Below, one piece after another: positions 55,988-63,904 of a stretch of DNA of 64,000 bases. The notes under the pieces were generated by a model, which was not told the origin of the DNA, did not search any database, and saw nothing but the letters and a program-made list of their open reading frames with translations. Within the stretch, counting starts at the first letter, position 1. The number at the start of each line of letters is the position of its first letter. The DNA is from Pseudoxanthomonas sp. (GTDB lineage Bacteria > Pseudomonadota > Gammaproteobacteria > Xanthomonadales > Xanthomonadaceae). The translations under genes and the position numbers were made by a program. The stretch spans positions 868,001 through 932,000 of the forward strand of contig NZ_CP114978.1 of the NCBI RefSeq assembly GCF_027498035.1. The letters are read 5' to 3'.

Positions 55988-57237
55988 GTACCCCAGCCCC
56001 GGCTGGAACCGAAGTCGCTGCCCGCGAAGTCCTCACCCAACCCGGATTCCTGCGCACGCTGGCCTATCGCATCTGCGCCATCGTGTCCTACCAGGTGGTC
56101 TCGGTCGCCGTGGGCTGGCACATCTACCAGATCACCGGCAACACGTTGGCGCTGGGGCTGATCGGCCTGGCCGAAGTGCTGCCCTTCGTCTGCGTCGCGC
56201 CGTTCGCCGGGTATCTAGTCGACCACCTGCCCCGCCGCAGGCTGGGCATGGCCGCCTGCAGCGGCTTGCTGCTGACTGCCGTGATCCTGCTGTCGGTCAG
56301 TCGCGGCTGGCTGCCGTTCAAGGGCGTGTGGCCGATGTATGCAGCAGTCTGCCTGACCGGCATGGTCCGCTGCTTCCTGACCCCGGTGTACAACGCGCTG
56401 TTCGCCCGGGTGCTGCAGCGCAGGCAGTACGCGCGCGGCACCAGCATCGCCAACGTATTCTTCCAGTCCGGGCTGGTGCTCGGCCCGGCGCTGGGAGGCG
56501 GGCTTGTTGCCTGGGGCGGAACGACGCTGGCGTATTCGGTGGCCGTGATCCTGGCAGCCCTTTCCATTGGCGTGCTGTATCCGCTCAAGGTCGAGGAACC
56601 CATCGCCACCGGGCCGCGCGCGCCGGTCTTCAAGAGCATCGGCGAAGGCATGCGCTTCGTGTTCTCCAACCAGATCATGCTGGGCGCGATGGCGCTGGAC
56701 ATGTTCTCGGTGCTGCTGGGCGGCGCGGTGTCGATGCTGCCGGCCTTCATCCACGACATCCTGCATCACGGCCCGGAGGGGCTGGGCATCCTGCGCGCCT
56801 GCCCCTCTCTAGGTGCCGTGGCTGCGGGACTCTGGATCGCCCGCCATCCGATCGACAAGCACGCCGGACGCATCCTGATGATTGCGGTGGCCTGCTTCGG
56901 CCTGTGCACCATCGCGTTCGGCCTGTCGCGCAGCTTCTGGCTGTCGGCGGCAATCCTGGTGGCGTATGGCATCTGCGACGGCATCTCGATGGTGCTGCGC
57001 GGGACCATCATGCAGCTGGCCACGCCAGACGAAATGCGCGGGCGCGTGTCGTCGATCAACAGCATCTTCATCAGCTCGTCCAACGAGCTGGGCGCCTTCT
57101 ACGATGGCGTGATGGCCCGCTTGCTGACCCTGGTGCCGGCCATCGTGCTGGGTGGGTTCGTGACCCTGTGCGTAGTGGCGATCACTGCCGTGAAAGCCCC
57201 GAAGCTGCGCGATCTGGCGATCAAGGATCTTCAGTAA
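55984..57237 (+). CDS. MFS transporter (EntS-like MFS_3 type)
   Basis: A 417-residue inner-membrane protein with about 12 hydrophobic segments and the major-facilitator loop motif GYLVDHLPRRRLGM between TM2 and TM3. The overall pattern, with LQRRQYARGTSIANVFFQSGLVLGPALGGGLVAW and GTIMQLATPDEMRGRVSSINSIFISSSNELGAF, fits the MFS_3/EntS-like exporters. It starts with GTG overlapping the sufE stop, so the two are translationally coupled; no functional link is evident. Substrate unknown. A 12-bp hairpin follows the stop immediately. Confidence 0.85.
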   Translation: MSTPAPAGTEVAAREVLTQPGFLRTLAYRICAIVSYQVVSVAVGWHIYQITGNTLALGLIGLAEVLPFVCVAPFAGYLVDHLPRRRLGMAACSGLLLTAVILLSVSRGWLPFKGVWPMYAAVCLTGMVRCFLTPVYNALFARVLQRRQYARGTSIANVFFQSGLVLGPALGGGLVAWGGTTLAYSVAVILAALSIGVLYPLKVEEPIATGPRAPVFKSIGEGMRFVFSNQIMLGAMALDMFSVLLGGAVSMLPAFIHDILHHGPEGLGILRACPSLGAVAAGLWIARHPIDKHAGRILMIAVACFGLCTIAFGLSRSFWLSAAILVAYGICDGISMVLRGTIMQLATPDEMRGRVSSINSIFISSSNELGAFYDGVMARLLTLVPAIVLGGFVTLCVVAITAVKAPKLRDLAIKDLQ

Positions 57238-57239
57238 CG

Positions 57240-57267
57240 CGAAGGGCCACCGCTGGGTGGCCCTTCG
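57240..57267. terminator. Hairpin after the MFS gene
   Basis: A perfect 12-bp stem (arm CGAAGGGCCACC) with a GCTG loop, 2 bases after the MFS stop. There is no T-tract on either strand, so it may be a weak terminator or a 3'-end stabiliser. Confidence 0.5.
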
Positions 57268-57313
57268 ACTGAATCAACCCGTGCCGCAAAGCGACACCGG
57301 CTTGCGCGTCCTA

Positions 57314-57523
57314 TCAGGCCGCGACCTGTCGCAGTTGCCGATTGATGCGGACCAGTTCACGACCCGCCAGCACTGAGAAGATCAAGCCTGCTACAGCGAT
57401 CGCCAATACGAACACATCCCGACTTCCGAAATGCGTCGGGGGCGCGACGGCGGCAGCAATGCTGGAAAAACCGAGCAGCAACGTGGCCAGGACCACGAGT
57501 AAAACGCTTGGGGCAACTTTCAT
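57314..57523 (-). CDS. Small two-helix membrane protein
   Basis: A 69-residue hypothetical protein with two hydrophobic segments, VLLVVLATLLLGFSSIAAAV and VFVLAIAVAGLIFSVLAG, linked by PPTHFGSRD, and a basic C-terminal tail (RELVRINRQLRQVAA) that should face the cytoplasm. The ATG at 57523 has GGGAGTG upstream at suitable spacing; the frame extends 18 codons further without a better start. No family is recognised. Confidence 0.6.
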   Translation of the reverse strand: MKVAPSVLLVVLATLLLGFSSIAAAVAPPTHFGSRDVFVLAIAVAGLIFSVLAGRELVRINRQLRQVAA

Positions 57524-57623
57524 ATAGACACTCCCTGTGTGGACTTTCGAGTCGACCGTTCCGCCTTGCACAAGCAAAGCGTGGCAGCCGCATCATGCCC
57601 GCAACTGCTGGGCGTCGTGATCC

Positions 57624-58322
57624 TTACCAGATCAAATCATCCGGTACCTGGTACTGCGGATCCGCATATGGATCCTCTTCCGGCGTGGCATTGGGGTCGA
57701 CCTTCAACGCCACGGCCTGCGGGAAGATTCCCTCCACTTCTGCCAGCAACGCCGCATCCACCAGCAGGTAACGACCGGCTTGCTGGACGATCCCCAGCTC
57801 GCCGGCGTTGAGCGCGGTGAGCTGCTCAGCCGTGACGTGGATCCGCTTGATCTTGCCGCCGTACGGAAAATGGCGAACGACTTCGGCAGCCGCATCGTTG
57901 AGCGTCTTGCCCTGGATCAGGGCATCAACCTTGGCCCGCGCCTCGCGACGCAGACGGGCTTCTTCCTGTTTGACGCGCTCGGCTTCGATGCGCTCGTCCT
58001 TCTCGCGCTGGGCACGGATCGCATAGGCCTTGGCCAGATCGATGTCCTCGCGCGAACGGGCGGGCTTGCCGTGGCTCGGGCGCGGCTGACCAGCGGGTTG
58101 ACCACTCGGTCGGCCCTGCTGTGACTGGGGACCACGCCCCTGCCCACCCGGCTTGCCACCGGCATTCGGACGGCCTTCGTGCTTGCCGCCAGCCGGTCGT
58201 TGGCCGGCGTGTTGCGGGCGCCCCTGCGGCTTGCCGCCCGGCTTGCGGTCGGGCGTACGCTCAGGCTTGGGAGCGGGCTTGAAACCCAGCCCCAGCAGCT
58301 GGTCTCGCAGTGAATCTGTCAT
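57624..58322 (-). CDS. DUF2058 (YaiL-like) protein
   Basis: A 232-residue protein matching DUF2058: MTDSLRDQLLGLGFKPAPKPE at the N-terminus, a low-complexity Gly/Gln/Pro/Lys segment (about 20-90), a charged coiled-coil helix (DIDLAKAYAIRAQREKDERIEAERVKQEEARLRREARAKVDALI) and the conserved C-terminal FPYGGKIKRIHVTAEQLTALNAGELGIVQQAGRYLLVDAALL. Family proteins are called nucleoprotein- or polynucleotide-associated, without firm biochemistry. It lies 10 bases downstream of slyX. Confidence 0.85.
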   Translation of the reverse strand: MTDSLRDQLLGLGFKPAPKPERTPDRKPGGKPQGRPQHAGQRPAGGKHEGRPNAGGKPGGQGRGPQSQQGRPSGQPAGQPRPSHGKPARSREDIDLAKAYAIRAQREKDERIEAERVKQEEARLRREARAKVDALIQGKTLNDAAAEVVRHFPYGGKIKRIHVTAEQLTALNAGELGIVQQAGRYLLVDAALLAEVEGIFPQAVALKVDPNATPEEDPYADPQYQVPDDLIW

Positions 58323-58332
58323 CAGGCTTCAA

Positions 58333-58569
58333 TCAGTAGTGCGGGGGCGGCGGCTCTTCGCCCGGGTCTGCATAGAGTTCGGTGCGGACCTTGCGCAGGT
58401 CCGACAACAGGTGGCCAATCATGCCGGCATTGCGATTGCCTTCAGCGCGCGCATCGGCCAGAGCTTCGCTCAGCTCGGCCAGGGCATGCTCCTGGAAGGC
58501 AAGCCTGGTCTCCAGTTCGACCAGGCGTTGCTCCAGCGCATCAGGCAGCGTGAGGTCTGCCTGCTGCAT
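58333..58569 (-). CDS. slyX: SlyX family protein
   Basis: A 78-residue coiled-coil protein: LEQRLVELETRLAFQEHALAELSEALADA is the SlyX signature, and the tail ends PPPPHY as in E. coli SlyX. Function unknown in all species. Its ATG overlaps the FKBP isomerase stop by one base (TAATG). In E. coli slyX neighbours slyD and fkpA, also FKBP-type isomerases, so this is a conserved association. Confidence 0.9.
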   Translation of the reverse strand: MQQADLTLPDALEQRLVELETRLAFQEHALAELSEALADARAEGNRNAGMIGHLLSDLRKVRTELYADPGEEPPPPHY

Positions 58570-59498
58570 TACTTGACGATGCCGATCAGCTCGACATCAA
58601 AAGTCAGCGTGGCGTTGGGACCGATCGGGCCACCCTGGGTGCCGGCTTCGCCGTAACCCAGCTGCGAGGGAACCCAGAAGCGGTACTTGGAACCGACCGG
58701 CATCAGCTGCAGGCCTTCGGTCCAGCCCGGCACCACGTTGGCCAGCGGGAAGCTCGCCGGCTCGCCGCGATCGTAGGAGCTGTCGAACTTCGTGCCGTCC
58801 AGCAGCTTGCCTTCGTAGTTCACGCGCACGGTGCTGGCGGCGGTGGGACGCTCGCCGCTGCCCTGGCGCAGGACCATGTACTGCAGGCCCGACGCGGTGG
58901 TGACCACGCCCTTGACGGTCTTGTTCTTGGACAGGAACGCAGCGCCTTCGTCACGGTTGCGCTGCGACAGGCCAGCCTGACGCTCACTGGCGTAGGACTG
59001 CACGACCTGCTGCGCCTCGGCTTCGGTCAGCAGCGTGGTGCCCTTGGCGAACACGGTGCGCACGGCCTGCATCAGTACCGGCAGTTCCACTTCATCCTTC
59101 AACGGCGCCAGCTTGGGGCCGATCATGTAGCCGCCGATCAGCGAGCCCACATGCTGCTTGTTCACTTCCGGCGGCTGGGTGCCCGGCGGCTGGCCCGGCG
59201 GGGTCTGGCCGGCTTTGGCCGCCAGGTTGGCGCGCAGCGCCGTATCGGTAGCCTGGGCGTCAGCTTCGCTCAGTGCGGGCTTGTCACCCTTGAGGGCGCC
59301 CTGCAGGGCGGTCTGCAGGCTGGCCGGATCGATGTAGTCGGCGACCGGAACGAACGAACGGCCGATATCCATGCCGATGGCATAGCTCACCTTGTCGCGC
59401 TGGTTGTCCAGCGTCTTCTTTTCCTGCGCCACTGCGTTTCCTCCGATCAGGGCCGAGGCCAGGCACACGCCCGCCACCCAAGTGCCAAACGATTTCAT
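58569..59498 (-). CDS. FKBP-type peptidyl-prolyl isomerase (FkpA/Mip-like)
   Basis: Periplasmic folding helper that interconverts prolyl bonds. The 309-residue protein has a signal peptide (GVCLASALIGGNAVAQ), an N-terminal helical dimerisation domain (KVSYAIGMDIGRSF to about residue 195), and a C-terminal FKBP domain with VRVNYEGKLLDGTKFDSSYDRGEPASFPLANVVPGWTEGLQLMPVGSKYRFWVPSQLGYG. A Pro/Gly insert lies near residue 105. The ATG at 59498 has GAGGA 9 bases upstream, whereas the ATG at 59507 abuts that site, so 59498 is chosen. slyX and DUF2058 follow in the same unit. Confidence 0.92.
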   Translation of the reverse strand: MKSFGTWVAGVCLASALIGGNAVAQEKKTLDNQRDKVSYAIGMDIGRSFVPVADYIDPASLQTALQGALKGDKPALSEADAQATDTALRANLAAKAGQTPPGQPPGTQPPEVNKQHVGSLIGGYMIGPKLAPLKDEVELPVLMQAVRTVFAKGTTLLTEAEAQQVVQSYASERQAGLSQRNRDEGAAFLSKNKTVKGVVTTASGLQYMVLRQGSGERPTAASTVRVNYEGKLLDGTKFDSSYDRGEPASFPLANVVPGWTEGLQLMPVGSKYRFWVPSQLGYGEAGTQGGPIGPNATLTFDVELIGIVK

Positions 59499-59524
59499 CC
59501 AGTGCATTCCTCATGCGACGAAAA

Positions 59525-59543
59525 GCGCCGGTGCAGCCGGCGC
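59525..59543 (-). promoter_or_regulatory. 5'-leader hairpin of the FKBP gene
   Basis: GCGCCGG and CCGGCGC arms with a 5-base loop, followed on the minus strand by TTTTCG, about 27 bases before the start codon. A possible -10 (CACAAT, 59560-59555) lies just upstream, so the hairpin would be at the very 5' end of the mRNA. It looks like a terminator but more likely stabilises the transcript. The rest of 59544-59759 shows no supported feature. Confidence 0.45.
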
Positions 59544-59759
59544 AACAGACGCACATTGTGGCATGTGCACACGCAGCAGGCATCGGTGCCCACGGCGCTT
59601 GGCTGCAGGGAACCCGCGCCATTGGTTCGCATGAACCGACAAGGCACGGACCTGGAGCACACCGGCGTCCCGCCAGGGACAGCCGCGCGGCGCGGACTCC
59701 GGCGATCCGGCTGGCCATCCCCCTGCCTTTAGTTGGGTGAATGAAACAAGCCAACCCTA

Positions 59760-59787
59760 TTGACGGCCCTCTCTTTGGTGTTATAGT
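59760..59787 (+). promoter_or_regulatory. Promoter of the YtrA-type operon
   Basis: TTGACG at 59760-59765 and TATAGT at 59782-59787, 16 bases apart, each five of six to consensus: the best promoter in the window. The palindrome at 59777-59800 overlaps the -10 element. Confidence 0.8.
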
Positions 59788-59800
59788 TGACTACAACACC
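59777..59800. promoter_or_regulatory. Predicted YtrA-type operator (autoregulation)
   Basis: A 24-bp palindrome GGTGTTATAG-N4-CTACAACACC overlapping the -10 element of the operon that encodes a GntR/YtrA-type repressor. The half-sites and the N16 spacing between GGTG and CACC match those at 12086-12109 on the RND efflux promoter. This position fits self-repression. Confidence 0.75.
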
Positions 59801-59825
59801 ACTCACCCAACGCAGGGGGCGCGCA

Positions 59826-60101
59826 ATGGACAGCAGGCTCAGGTATCCAGGAAAGACCTGGCTCGGACTGACCTTCCTGGCCTTGGCCATGGTCGGCCTG
59901 ATGGCCCAGCTCCATCCCCAGCGGGCCGCGGCGATGCCGGCGGCCCTCGAATCGGCCTCTGCGGACGTGGTGCTCAGGCCGGTGCTGGAATCAAGCACCG
60001 ACCCGACCCCTTCCCCAGCCCAGGACGGCGTCCACCACCGGCGGCCCGCGCTGTCGATGCCCTACTTCTCATTCGCCCGTCTGTTGCGACCCGGGAGCTG
60101 A
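59826..60101 (+). CDS. Small single-helix membrane protein at the head of the YtrA operon
   Basis: A 91-residue hypothetical protein: MDSRLRYPGK, one hydrophobic helix (TWLGLTFLALAMVGLMAQL, about 11-29), then a low-complexity Ala/Pro/Ser region ending YFSFARLLRPGS. It starts 25 bases after the operator and ends 4 bases before the regulator ATG, so it is the first gene of the operon if real. No family is recognised. Because the mRNA leader would otherwise be about 310 bases, a coding role is plausible. Confidence 0.55.
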   Translation: MDSRLRYPGKTWLGLTFLALAMVGLMAQLHPQRAAAMPAALESASADVVLRPVLESSTDPTPSPAQDGVHHRRPALSMPYFSFARLLRPGS

Positions 60102-60105
60102 ACCC

Positions 60106-60465
60106 ATGACACCCATCCAGTGGAGCGACGGCGCTCCCATCTATCGCCAACTCAAGGAAAAGGTCATCGCCATGATGCTCGACGGTGAACTCAAGCCCGG
60201 CGACGCGCTGCCATCGGTGCGCCAGGTGGCGGCCGACTACCAGCTCAACCCCATCACCGTTTCGCGCGCCTACCAGGAGCTGGCCGACGAGGCCCTGGTC
60301 GAGAAGCGCCGCGGCCTGGGCATGTTCGTCACCGAAGAAGCGGCCAAGAAGCTGCTGGCGACCGAACGCGAACGCTTTCTCAACGAGGAATGGCCGGCAG
60401 TCGCCAAGCGTATCGCACGCCTGGGACTGACGATCGAAGACCTGCCCAAGGGGGGCGACGCATGA
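60106..60465 (+). CDS. ytrA: GntR-family regulator, YtrA subfamily
   Basis: A 119-residue repressor. The winged helix covers nearly the whole protein: PIYRQLKEKVIAMMLDGELKPGDALPSVRQVAADYQLNPITVSRAYQELADEALVEKRRGLGMFV, followed by a short dimerisation helix. The small size with no large effector domain defines the YtrA subfamily, whose members control adjacent ABC-transporter genes and often respond to cell-wall antibiotics. Its stop overlaps the ATPase start (ATGA). Palindromes at its own promoter and at the RND operon promoter are its probable targets. Confidence 0.9.
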   Translation: MTPIQWSDGAPIYRQLKEKVIAMMLDGELKPGDALPSVRQVAADYQLNPITVSRAYQELADEALVEKRRGLGMFVTEEAAKKLLATERERFLNEEWPAVAKRIARLGLTIEDLPKGGDA

Positions 60466-61364
60466 ATGCCATGACCCAAGACGCGCTGAACCAGGACGCG
60501 ATGGTCCAACCGGTCATCCAGGCCAACGGCCTGCGCAAGACCTACCGCAACAAGGCCGCGCTCGATGGCGCCAGCTTCCAGATCGAATCCGGCCGCATCG
60601 TCGGCCTGATCGGCCCCAACGGCGCCGGCAAGACCACCGCGCTCAAGGCGATCCTGGGGCTGACTGCGTTCCAGGGCGAGCTGAGGGTGCTGGGCAAGGA
60701 CCCGCGCCACAGCCGCGACGCACTGATGAACGATGTCTGCTTCATCGCCGACGTGGCCGTGCTGCCGCGCTGGATGAAGGTGAAGGAAGCGATGGATTTC
60801 GTCGGTGGCGTGCATCCGCGCTTCGACCGCGCCAAGTGCGAACGCTTCCTGGCCGGCACCCAGCTCAATCCCAACCTGCGCGTGCGCGAAATGTCCAAGG
60901 GCATGATCGTACAGCTGCACCTGGCGCTGGTGATGGCCATCGACGCGCGCCTGCTGGTGCTGGACGAACCCACGCTGGGCCTGGACATCTTGTACCGCAA
61001 GCAGTTCTACCAGCGCCTACTCGAGGATTACTTCGACGAGGACAAGACGATCATCGTCACCACCCACCAGGTGGAGGAGATCGAGCACATCCTGACCGAC
61101 GTGATGTTCATCCGCGACGGCAAGATCGTACTGACCTCGGCGATGGACGATGTCGCCACCCGCTACACCGAAGTCATGGTCTCCGAGGCCACCGCCGCCC
61201 AGGCCCGCGCGCTGAATCCCATCGACCAGCGCGCCCTGCCCTTCGGCAAGACCGTGATGCTGTTCGACGGCGTCCCTCGCGAACGGCTTGCCGCTTTCGG
61301 CGAAACCCGCAATCCCGGCCTGGCCGACCTGTTCGTGGCCATCATGAAAGGAACCTACGCATGA
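60462..61364 (+). CDS. ABC transporter ATP-binding protein (YtrB-like)
   Basis: A 300-residue ABC ATPase: Walker A GPNGAGKTT from residue 51, signature region written MSKGMIVQLHLAL instead of LSGGQ, Walker B LLVLDEPTLGLD, and switch His in TTHQVEEIEHI. The MSKGM signature is common in YtrB/EcsA-like exporters encoded beside YtrA regulators. The C-terminal 75 residues (EVMVSEATAAQARALNPIDQRALPFGKTVMLFDG) are an accessory domain. It overlaps its neighbours by four bases on each side and pairs with the permease that follows. Substrate unknown, perhaps an envelope-active compound. Confidence 0.9.
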   Translation: MNAMTQDALNQDAMVQPVIQANGLRKTYRNKAALDGASFQIESGRIVGLIGPNGAGKTTALKAILGLTAFQGELRVLGKDPRHSRDALMNDVCFIADVAVLPRWMKVKEAMDFVGGVHPRFDRAKCERFLAGTQLNPNLRVREMSKGMIVQLHLALVMAIDARLLVLDEPTLGLDILYRKQFYQRLLEDYFDEDKTIIVTTHQVEEIEHILTDVMFIRDGKIVLTSAMDDVATRYTEVMVSEATAAQARALNPIDQRALPFGKTVMLFDGVPRERLAAFGETRNPGLADLFVAIMKGTYA

Positions 61365-62356
61365 ACGCCCCTGCCCGCACTTTGACCAAGCCCGGCGTGT
61401 TCGGCTGGCTGCTGCGCCGCGAATACTGGGAGAACCGTGGCGGTTTCCTCTGGGCCCAGGTGATCACTGCCGGCATCGTGCTGGTGTTTGCCGCGCTGGG
61501 CGCGGTGATCGGCGCGATCAAGGCCCGCGGCCATCTGGGGGGCGAGAATTTCAACGCCGACATGATGGGCGCACGTGAGGTATTCGGCGCGACCGGCGAC
61601 TTCGCGTTGCTGGCCGGCTTCACCATTGCCGCGGTCGTGGTCGCCTTCGTGGTGTTCTTCTACTGCCTGGGCAGCCTATACAACGACCGCAGCGACCGCA
61701 GCGTGCTGTTCTGGAAATCGCTACCGGTCTCCGACGCGATGACCGTGGCCTCCAAGCTGGTGTGGGCGCTGCTGCTGACCCAGGTCGTCTCGCTGATCGT
61801 GGGCCTGCTGATGGGCCTGGGCCTGTGGGTGATCATCGCGTTGTCATCGACCGGAGCCGGCATGCCGGGCTCCGGTGCGATCTTCACCGCCTCGCATCCG
61901 TTCCAGGTGATCGGCACCATGCTGGCGACCCTGCCGATCTACGTGCTGTGGTCGCTGCCGGCGATCGGCTGGCTGATGCTGTGCTCGGCCTGGGCGCGCC
62001 GCGTGCCCTTCCTGTGGGCGGTGCTGGTGCCACTGCTGGTCTGCATCGTGATCAGCATCATGGGTGCGATGCCGGGCCTGAGCCTGCCGCTGGCTGGCGT
62101 CTGGTACGTGGTCATGTATCGCGGCCTGCTGAGCGTGCTGCCGGGCATCTGGATTCCCGCCGAGATGGCGCGCCACGAAACCCTGGAAAGCGCCACCCAG
62201 CAGGTACAGAACCCGAACGACGCCCTGCAGATGGTCCTGCACCACACCAGCAATCCGTCCATCTACGGCAACCCCGACCTGTGGATCGGTGCCGCGGTAG
62301 GCGTCGCGCTGATCGTGCTGGCCGTGGTCATCCGTCGCCGCCGCGACGACGCCTGA
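61361..62356 (+). CDS. ABC transporter permease
   Basis: A 331-residue membrane protein with about six helices (AQVITAGIVLVFAALGAVIGAI, LLAGFTIAAVVVAFVVFFYCLGSLY, LLTQVVSLIVGLLMGLGLWVII, and so on) and the intracellular motif NDRSDRSVLFWKSLPVSDAMTV, typical of ABC-2-type permeases. LRREYWENRGGFLW near the N-terminus also fits. Overlapping the ATPase stop (ATGA), it forms the membrane half of that exporter. Direction and substrate cannot be read from the sequence. Confidence 0.88.
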   Translation: MNAPARTLTKPGVFGWLLRREYWENRGGFLWAQVITAGIVLVFAALGAVIGAIKARGHLGGENFNADMMGAREVFGATGDFALLAGFTIAAVVVAFVVFFYCLGSLYNDRSDRSVLFWKSLPVSDAMTVASKLVWALLLTQVVSLIVGLLMGLGLWVIIALSSTGAGMPGSGAIFTASHPFQVIGTMLATLPIYVLWSLPAIGWLMLCSAWARRVPFLWAVLVPLLVCIVISIMGAMPGLSLPLAGVWYVVMYRGLLSVLPGIWIPAEMARHETLESATQQVQNPNDALQMVLHHTSNPSIYGNPDLWIGAAVGVALIVLAVVIRRRRDDA

Positions 62357-62377
62357 ACCCCTCCAAGGAGCCTGTCC

Positions 62378-63169
62378 ATGAAGTCCACGCATCGTTCCCT
62401 GCTGATCCCGGCCCTGGCGGCCGTCCTGCTGGCCACACCGCTGCTGGCCAGCGCGCAGGACGCACACTGCAAGTTCTCCGAGCCACGTTCGCTCAAGCTG
62501 GATCTGGCCGGCGCCAAGTCGGTACTGTTCGAGGTCGGCTCCAATGACCTCAAGCTCAAGGCCACCGCGGGCGCCGACAGCGCCCTGGCCGGCCGGGCCT
62601 GCGCCAGCAGCCAGGACCTGCTCAAGGGCCTGACCGTGACCCAGAAGCGGTCGGGCGACAAACTCGTCGTCAGCCTGGCCGAGGACCGTCCCTTCAAGAT
62701 CAGCTTCGGCAGCAGCTACTCCTACCTGGACCTGACCGGCACGGTGCCCAATGACGTGCTGGTCCAGCTGGACGTGGGCTCGGGCGACGCCTCACTGAGC
62801 GGCGCCAAGGCGGCCAGCGCCGACGTGGGTTCGGGCGATGTCGACCTGCGCGACATTGCCGGCCTGGTCACCACCAAGATCGGCTCCGGCGACCTGAAAC
62901 TCGATGGTGCCGGCGCGCTCAAGGTGCTGAGCATCGGCTCGGGCGACCTGGAAGCCGCCCGCGTCACCGGCAAGGCCGAGGTCGGCAGCATCGGCTCCGG
63001 CGACGTGAACCTGAGCGATGTCACCGGCGATGTCGAGGTTGGCTCGATCGGCTCGGGCGACCTGACGGTCCACGGCGTGCGCGGCAACCTGACCGTGCAC
63101 AGCCGCGGCAGCGGCGACATCGACCAGCGCGACGTGACCGGCACGGTCGACGTGCCCAAAGAACACTGA
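62378..63169 (+). CDS. Exported DUF4097/head-GIN-like solenoid protein with GSGD repeats
   Basis: A 263-residue protein with a signal peptide (LAAVLLATPLLASAQ). Residues 125-255 consist of seven repeats of 17-19 residues, each centred on GSGD (VGSGDASL, VGSGDVDL, IGSGDLKL, IGSGDLEA, IGSGDVNL, IGSGDLTV, RGSGDIDQ), which should stack as a beta-solenoid. The N-terminal half has two Cys residues (HCKFSEP, GRACASS) that may form a disulfide. Family members (DUF4097, DUF2807) are adhesin-like or envelope-stress proteins, for example near LiaX-type systems. It starts 21 bases after the permease stop and is probably the last gene of the YtrA operon. Confidence 0.82.
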   Translation: MKSTHRSLLIPALAAVLLATPLLASAQDAHCKFSEPRSLKLDLAGAKSVLFEVGSNDLKLKATAGADSALAGRACASSQDLLKGLTVTQKRSGDKLVVSLAEDRPFKISFGSSYSYLDLTGTVPNDVLVQLDVGSGDASLSGAKAASADVGSGDVDLRDIAGLVTTKIGSGDLKLDGAGALKVLSIGSGDLEAARVTGKAEVGSIGSGDVNLSDVTGDVEVGSIGSGDLTVHGVRGNLTVHSRGSGDIDQRDVTGTVDVPKEH

Positions 63170-63204
63170 CCTTCTGCCGTTTCCCTCCATTCGGACACCA
63201 CGCC

Positions 63205-63837
63205 ATGAAGACCACACTGCTGCGCACCGCAGTCGCTGCAACCCTGCTGACCCTGGCCGCCTGCCAGCCCGGCACCGGGCCTGTTGCCCAGGGACTCAAT
63301 GAGGCCCAGAAAGGACTGGAAAAAGCTTCCAAGGAAATGGATGAAGCCAGTGATGAAGTCGCAAAGGCCAGGAAGGAGCTGGCGACGGAAAACCTGAAGG
63401 TCGGCAGCGATGGCAATAGCAAGGGCCTGCCGAAGGCCGAAGTCACGCCGAGCGGTGAACTGCTGATCGATGGCAAGCCCATCGCGATGACGCCCGCGCA
63501 GAAGGCCGCTGGACTGGCCTACCGCACCGAGCTACAGGGCGTGGCAAGTGACGCCATCGGCATCGGCATGGCAGGCGCCAAGCTCGGCATCGATGCCGCG
63601 GCCAGTGCCATCAAGGGACTGATGAGCGGCCAAGGTGGCGAAGCGGCCGGCAAGCAGGCCGAGGCGACCGCCAAGGAGAAAATCCAGCCGCTGGTCGAAC
63701 AGCTGTGCAAGCGCATGCCCACGCTGCTCAAGACCCAGCAGGCCTGGGCCGCCGCGCAGCCCGAGTTCCGCCCCTACGCGACCATGGACCAATCCGATGT
63801 CGACGACTGCAGCGACAAGCAGGACTGGAATTTCTGA
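63205..63837 (+). CDS. YggN-like (DUF2884) lipoprotein
   Basis: A 210-residue predicted lipoprotein (TLLTLAAC lipobox). An N-terminal coiled coil (LNEAQKGLEKASKEMDEASDEVAKARKELATENL) is followed by a conserved region with VTPSGELLIDGKPIAMTPAQKAAGLAYRTELQGVASDAIGIGMAGAKLGIDAAASAI, the YggN/DUF2884 pattern, and a C-terminal Cys (VDDCSDKQDW) that may pair with one in LVEQLCKRM. Function unknown. It lies 35 bases after the solenoid gene. Confidence 0.75.
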   Translation: MKTTLLRTAVAATLLTLAACQPGTGPVAQGLNEAQKGLEKASKEMDEASDEVAKARKELATENLKVGSDGNSKGLPKAEVTPSGELLIDGKPIAMTPAQKAAGLAYRTELQGVASDAIGIGMAGAKLGIDAAASAIKGLMSGQGGEAAGKQAEATAKEKIQPLVEQLCKRMPTLLKTQQAWAAAQPEFRPYATMDQSDVDDCSDKQDWNF

Positions 63838-63904
63838 CGAAGCCACGGCAGCCCGCCGGCGCAGCCAGCACGGCGCCGGCCGGGCGATCGCTTACAATCG
63901 ATCC

